Origin: CAYWXV01 sp964462535
Lineage (GTDB): Bacteria > Bacteroidota > Ignavibacteria > OLB7
Assembly: GCA_964462535.1 (NCBI GenBank)
Contig: CAYWXV010000060.1
Coordinates: 1-16,060 of the forward strand
Direction: 5' to 3'
DNA: 16,060 nt
Notes under the pieces: generated by a model
The model's input: the letters and a program-made list of their open reading frames with translations, nothing else
The model's database searches: none
Told to the model about the DNA's origin: nothing
Shown: positions 13,849 to 16,060 of the stretch, one piece after another
How the letters are laid out: each line of letters opens with the position of its first letter
Position numbering within the stretch: position 1 is the stretch's first letter
Position numbers and translations under genes: made by a program

Positions 13849-15765
13849 ATGAAGCCATTCCTACTTCTTGCGTTGGCGAGCCTGCTCCTGCTGACGGCGG
13901 CCGCATCGGCCACAGTCCCACCTGCACCACGCTCCATCTCCGCGCAAGTGGTGACGGGGACGTCCGTCCCAGGAGACGTCCGGTTGCAGTGGTTTCTGGC
14001 GGACTCCACGAGTAGTCCCGCGACGACCGGAACAAACCTCTACATCGCACTCGACAGCGGTGGCTCTGTTGCGTTTTCTCTTGGCTGGACCAACGCCGGC
14101 AACAGCGTCTACCAGCATACGACACTAACGCTGACCGCCCCCGGGCGATATCAATTCTATGCAACGCAGTACAACGCGGATGGAGAGGGTCGGGGTAGCG
14201 ACACGATTGCTCTCGATTTCCCGGCACCGCCGCCGCCGCGCAAGGTCTTCTTTCGGGACGCCCTGCCGATCGCCCCGGAGATACGGGACACACTCCGCCA
14301 TCTTTCGGCATACAGCCGTACCATCCGGGCACAAGCACAAGGTGTGGGGAGTGATGCCGTCACGTACCAGGTCGTCAGTTCGAGCACGCCCGGTGCCGAT
14401 ATCAACGCGCAAACCGGTGAGTTCCAATGGAGAGCTCCATTGCTCGGTATTCACGTATTCAGAATCAGGGCGACCTCGGTCGCAGATGGATCACTGTACG
14501 CCGAGGCAGATTTTCAACTCGTGGTCGATACGATCGACTACACGCCCTTCCACATCGTTGTTCTGAACGGGAATGTCGGTCGCATCAATGTCGAAGTTGG
14601 GCAGCCGTACCGGGACAGCATTGTCATGGTCGGCAGCAACGGATCACCCGTATGGACGCGACTCACCGGATCAATTCCAACCGGTTTGCAGTACGATCCG
14701 ACAACGGGCGTTCTGACATGGTCTCCGGTCTACGACGCGCAAATGCGCGGGTTCACGCGCGTGGTCATGGAGGTGGGTGTGTCCGGGACGACTGGTGTCT
14801 TCACCACGTTCAATCTTGACTTCTGGGTACGCGACATCAACGATCACCTTCGGATCGTCGGGGACATAATCGATTCCACCACCGGTCAACCCCTCGCTGC
14901 AACGGTTAGACTCTATGGCAACGTCCCACGGGCAGGAACGACGAATTTTGCACTGGTGGCCGAGATGTCGGCACCGACCGGAGCCTACAGCTTCACAGAC
15001 CTGAACGCGGGCGAATACATCGTGCAGGCCGAGGCGACCGATGGTCTACACGTGGTGGGATACTACAAGCACTGGCGATCCGCCGCTCGTACCTGGAGCG
15101 ATGCAGCGGTCTTTACAATGGACCCCTGGTCTCTCCCGGACACAGCGATCATTCCCCTCCCGTTGATCAACGGCACCCGAGGATCAAACGGTGTGCATGG
15201 CACCATCTCGGAAGGGGGTGGGCATATCCGCAAGGGGAGCGAGGGACGTCTCGCCGGCCTGGAGCCACTTGAGGGGGCAACGGTCCTGGCAATCGACGTG
15301 CACGGGCGCGTGAGCGGGTACGATCGCTCGGACGTGACGGGTAGCTACACCGTCGGTAACCTCGGAGCCGGCACCTATCTGATCCTTGCAGACAAGCCGG
15401 GCTACTACGCATTACTCGACACGGTCGCCTTCGCCGCAGATGATAGTGCGACACTGAATCTGGACGCCAGGCTCCAGTCTACCAGCAGCGTTTCGACCGA
15501 GAAGCCGGCCGGCATGATAGTGCGACTCCATCCGAATCCCGCGCGATCAGCTGCGACGATCGAGTTCAACGGGGATGGACACGTCGCCACGGTCCGACTG
15601 ATCGATAACGTGGGTCGGGAAGTTCTCGTCAGGAACGTTGAGACGGACAGACGACCGACATCGATCACGCTACCACTCGAGGGAATCGCGCGTGGCCACT
15701 ACATCGTTACGCTCGCTGGCCTCAACGGCGTCGCCGCCATGCACTTGGTTGTGTTGGGCCGATAG
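13849..15765 (+). CDS. Large secreted T9SS cargo protein (paralog 2)
   Basis: A 638-residue exported protein with the same architecture as the 628-residue protein upstream. Signal peptide is residues 1-21 (MKPFLLLALASLLLLTAAAS, before ATVPP). An Fn3-like domain covers about 26-125, ending YNADGEGRGSDTIALDF where paralog 1 has YNGDGEGAASDTIYVDY. Two Ig-like modules are at about 133-228 and 234-329 (DPTTGVLTWSP). Carboxypeptidase-regulatory-like domains are at about 334-437 and 447-541 (ATVLAIDVHGRVSGYDRSDV). A T9SS type A sorting domain is at about 556-638 (LHPNPARSAATIEF, VRLIDNVGREVLVR, VVLGR end). ATG 13849 is chosen for the signal peptide; the frame stays open upstream to an ATG at 13684, but that runs through the palindromic repeat beside the gap. 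There is no strong Shine-Dalgarno. Specific function is unknown. Confidence 0.9.
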   Translation: MKPFLLLALASLLLLTAAASATVPPAPRSISAQVVTGTSVPGDVRLQWFLADSTSSPATTGTNLYIALDSGGSVAFSLGWTNAGNSVYQHTTLTLTAPGRYQFYATQYNADGEGRGSDTIALDFPAPPPPRKVFFRDALPIAPEIRDTLRHLSAYSRTIRAQAQGVGSDAVTYQVVSSSTPGADINAQTGEFQWRAPLLGIHVFRIRATSVADGSLYAEADFQLVVDTIDYTPFHIVVLNGNVGRINVEVGQPYRDSIVMVGSNGSPVWTRLTGSIPTGLQYDPTTGVLTWSPVYDAQMRGFTRVVMEVGVSGTTGVFTTFNLDFWVRDINDHLRIVGDIIDSTTGQPLAATVRLYGNVPRAGTTNFALVAEMSAPTGAYSFTDLNAGEYIVQAEATDGLHVVGYYKHWRSAARTWSDAAVFTMDPWSLPDTAIIPLPLINGTRGSNGVHGTISEGGGHIRKGSEGRLAGLEPLEGATVLAIDVHGRVSGYDRSDVTGSYTVGNLGAGTYLILADKPGYYALLDTVAFAADDSATLNLDARLQSTSSVSTEKPAGMIVRLHPNPARSAATIEFNGDGHVATVRLIDNVGREVLVRNVETDRRPTSITLPLEGIARGHYIVTLAGLNGVAAMHLVVLGR

Positions 15766-15789
15766 GGGGTCTCCCGACGCGTCGCGTCT

Positions 15790-15877
15790 GGGCCGCTGGG
15801 CGTCCGGGCCGCTGGGCTTCCGGGGCGCTGGGCGTCTGGGCAGCTGGGCGTCTGGGCGTCTGGGCGTCTGGGCCGCC
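15790..15877. repeat. Octamer tandem array, 11 units of GGGCNNCY
   Basis: Eleven contiguous 8-bp units in unbroken register (for example GGGCCGCT, GGGCGTCC, GGGCTTCC, GGGCAGCT, GGGCGTCT). The GGGC start is kept in all but one unit (GGGG), while the two central bases vary (CG, GT, TT, AG). It begins 24 nt after the stop of paralog 2 and runs into a conserved linker. Eight is not a multiple of three, and stop-free reading frames here are composition artefacts. Confidence 0.9.
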
Positions 15878-15922
15878 AGGCCCTTGGCACTGCACGTATG
15901 CCATCCGACTCCCCCCTCTCTC
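15868..15922. repeat. Conserved linker of the composite repeat, copy 1
   Basis: These 55 bases recur exactly at 16006-16060, 138 bp downstream. They include the last octamers, the segment AGGCCCTTGGCACTGCACGT, and the left arm of the palindrome. Exact identity beside diverged octamers implies recent duplication or gene conversion. Confidence 0.95.
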
Positions 15923-15955
15923 AGCATTGAGAGAGGGGGGCCGGGGGGGTGAGAG
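15908..15955. repeat. Palindromic intergenic repeat, copy 2
   Basis: Stem CCCCCCTCTCTCA at 15911-15923, loop GCAT, and stem TGAGAGAGGGGGG at 15928-15940, then CCGGGGGGGTGAGAG. It is identical to the copy at 13701-13748 except for one base in the tail. Confidence 0.92.
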
Positions 15956-15967
15956 CCGGGGTTTGCT

Positions 15968-16015
15968 GGGCTTCCGGGCGTCTGGGCCTCTGGGCTTCCG
16001 GGCCGCTGGGCCGCC
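15968..16015. repeat. Octamer tandem array, 6 units of GGGCNNCY
   Basis: Six units in register: GGGCTTCC, GGGCGTCT, GGGCCTCT, GGGCTTCC, GGGCCGCT, GGGCCGCC. Unit number and order differ from the array at 15790-15877, so the two arrays have expanded or contracted independently while the following linker stayed identical. Confidence 0.9.
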
Positions 16016-16060
16016 AGGCCCTTGGCACTGCACGTATGCCATCCGACTCCCCCCTCTCTC
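16006..16060. repeat. Conserved linker and partial palindrome, copy 3, cut by window end
   Basis: An exact copy of 15868-15922. The left palindrome arm starts at 16049 and the window ends inside it, so the repeat region continues beyond the window. Confidence 0.93.

Noticed and set aside
13310..14338. 342-codon - strand open frame
   Set aside because: It runs through the 100-N gap, so its continuity is artificial, and it is antisense to both cargo genes.
15638..15952. Open frame through the octamer array (Gly/Ala/Trp/Arg-rich translation)
   Set aside because: The reading is produced by 8-bp repeats and overlaps the end of paralog 2. Octamers do not preserve a reading frame and there is no start signal.
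15790..16060. CRISPR array
   Set aside because: Units are 8 bp without spacers, and the 55-bp identity recurs only at 138-bp spacing with repeats, not unique spacers, between. No cas genes are seen.

Overview
This GC-rich window looks like a chromosomal contig from a member of the Bacteroidota/Chlorobi (FCB) supergroup, possibly a Kapabacteria- or Ignavibacteria-like lineage. The main reasons are three large exported proteins ending in Por/type IX secretion (T9SS) type A-like sorting domains, a protein built of ASH (choice-of-anchor D) repeats, a TAnnTTTG-type promoter box, and patchy use of Shine-Dalgarno sites. The exact taxon is an inference. There are no rRNA or tRNA genes, no transposase and no CRISPR array. 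A run of exactly 100 N (13584-13683) is a scaffold gap, so the true distance between the last two genes is unknown.

Region 1 (140-5599, + strand) holds an exported M28 metallopeptidase with a PA-like insert, two related exported proteins of unknown function, an exported M24 Xaa-Pro aminopeptidase, and a YacP-like NYN/PIN-domain protein. The second unknown gene starts 15 nt after a strong terminator-like hairpin. The aminopeptidase start lies 68 nt inside it, and the NYN gene overlaps the aminopeptidase stop by 1 nt. The two peptidases suggest a role in extracytoplasmic protein or peptide turnover.

Region 2 (5644-10058, - strand) is a two-gene operon joined by an ATGA overlap. It encodes an 803-residue exported protein with five ASH repeats, a cohesin-like segment and a T9SS-like tail, followed by an outer-membrane protein with a probable barrel and two OmpA-like domains. 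A surface-structure or envelope-anchoring role is plausible.

Region 3 (10195-15765, + strand) starts with an ECF sigma factor gene overlapping (ATGA) a gene for a single-pass membrane protein with an anti-sigma-like N-terminus. After these come two large tandem-paralogous T9SS cargo proteins with the same domain order: Ig-like modules, two carboxypeptidase-regulatory-like beta-sandwiches and a sorting domain. The natural hypothesis is a sigma/anti-sigma-controlled surface-protein module.

The spacer between the two cargo genes, which contains the assembly gap, and the end of the window carry a composite intergenic repeat. It consists of 8-bp tandem units (GGGCNNCY), a conserved linker, and a perfect 13-bp-stem palindrome followed by a conserved G-rich tail. 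It is the least explained structure in the window.
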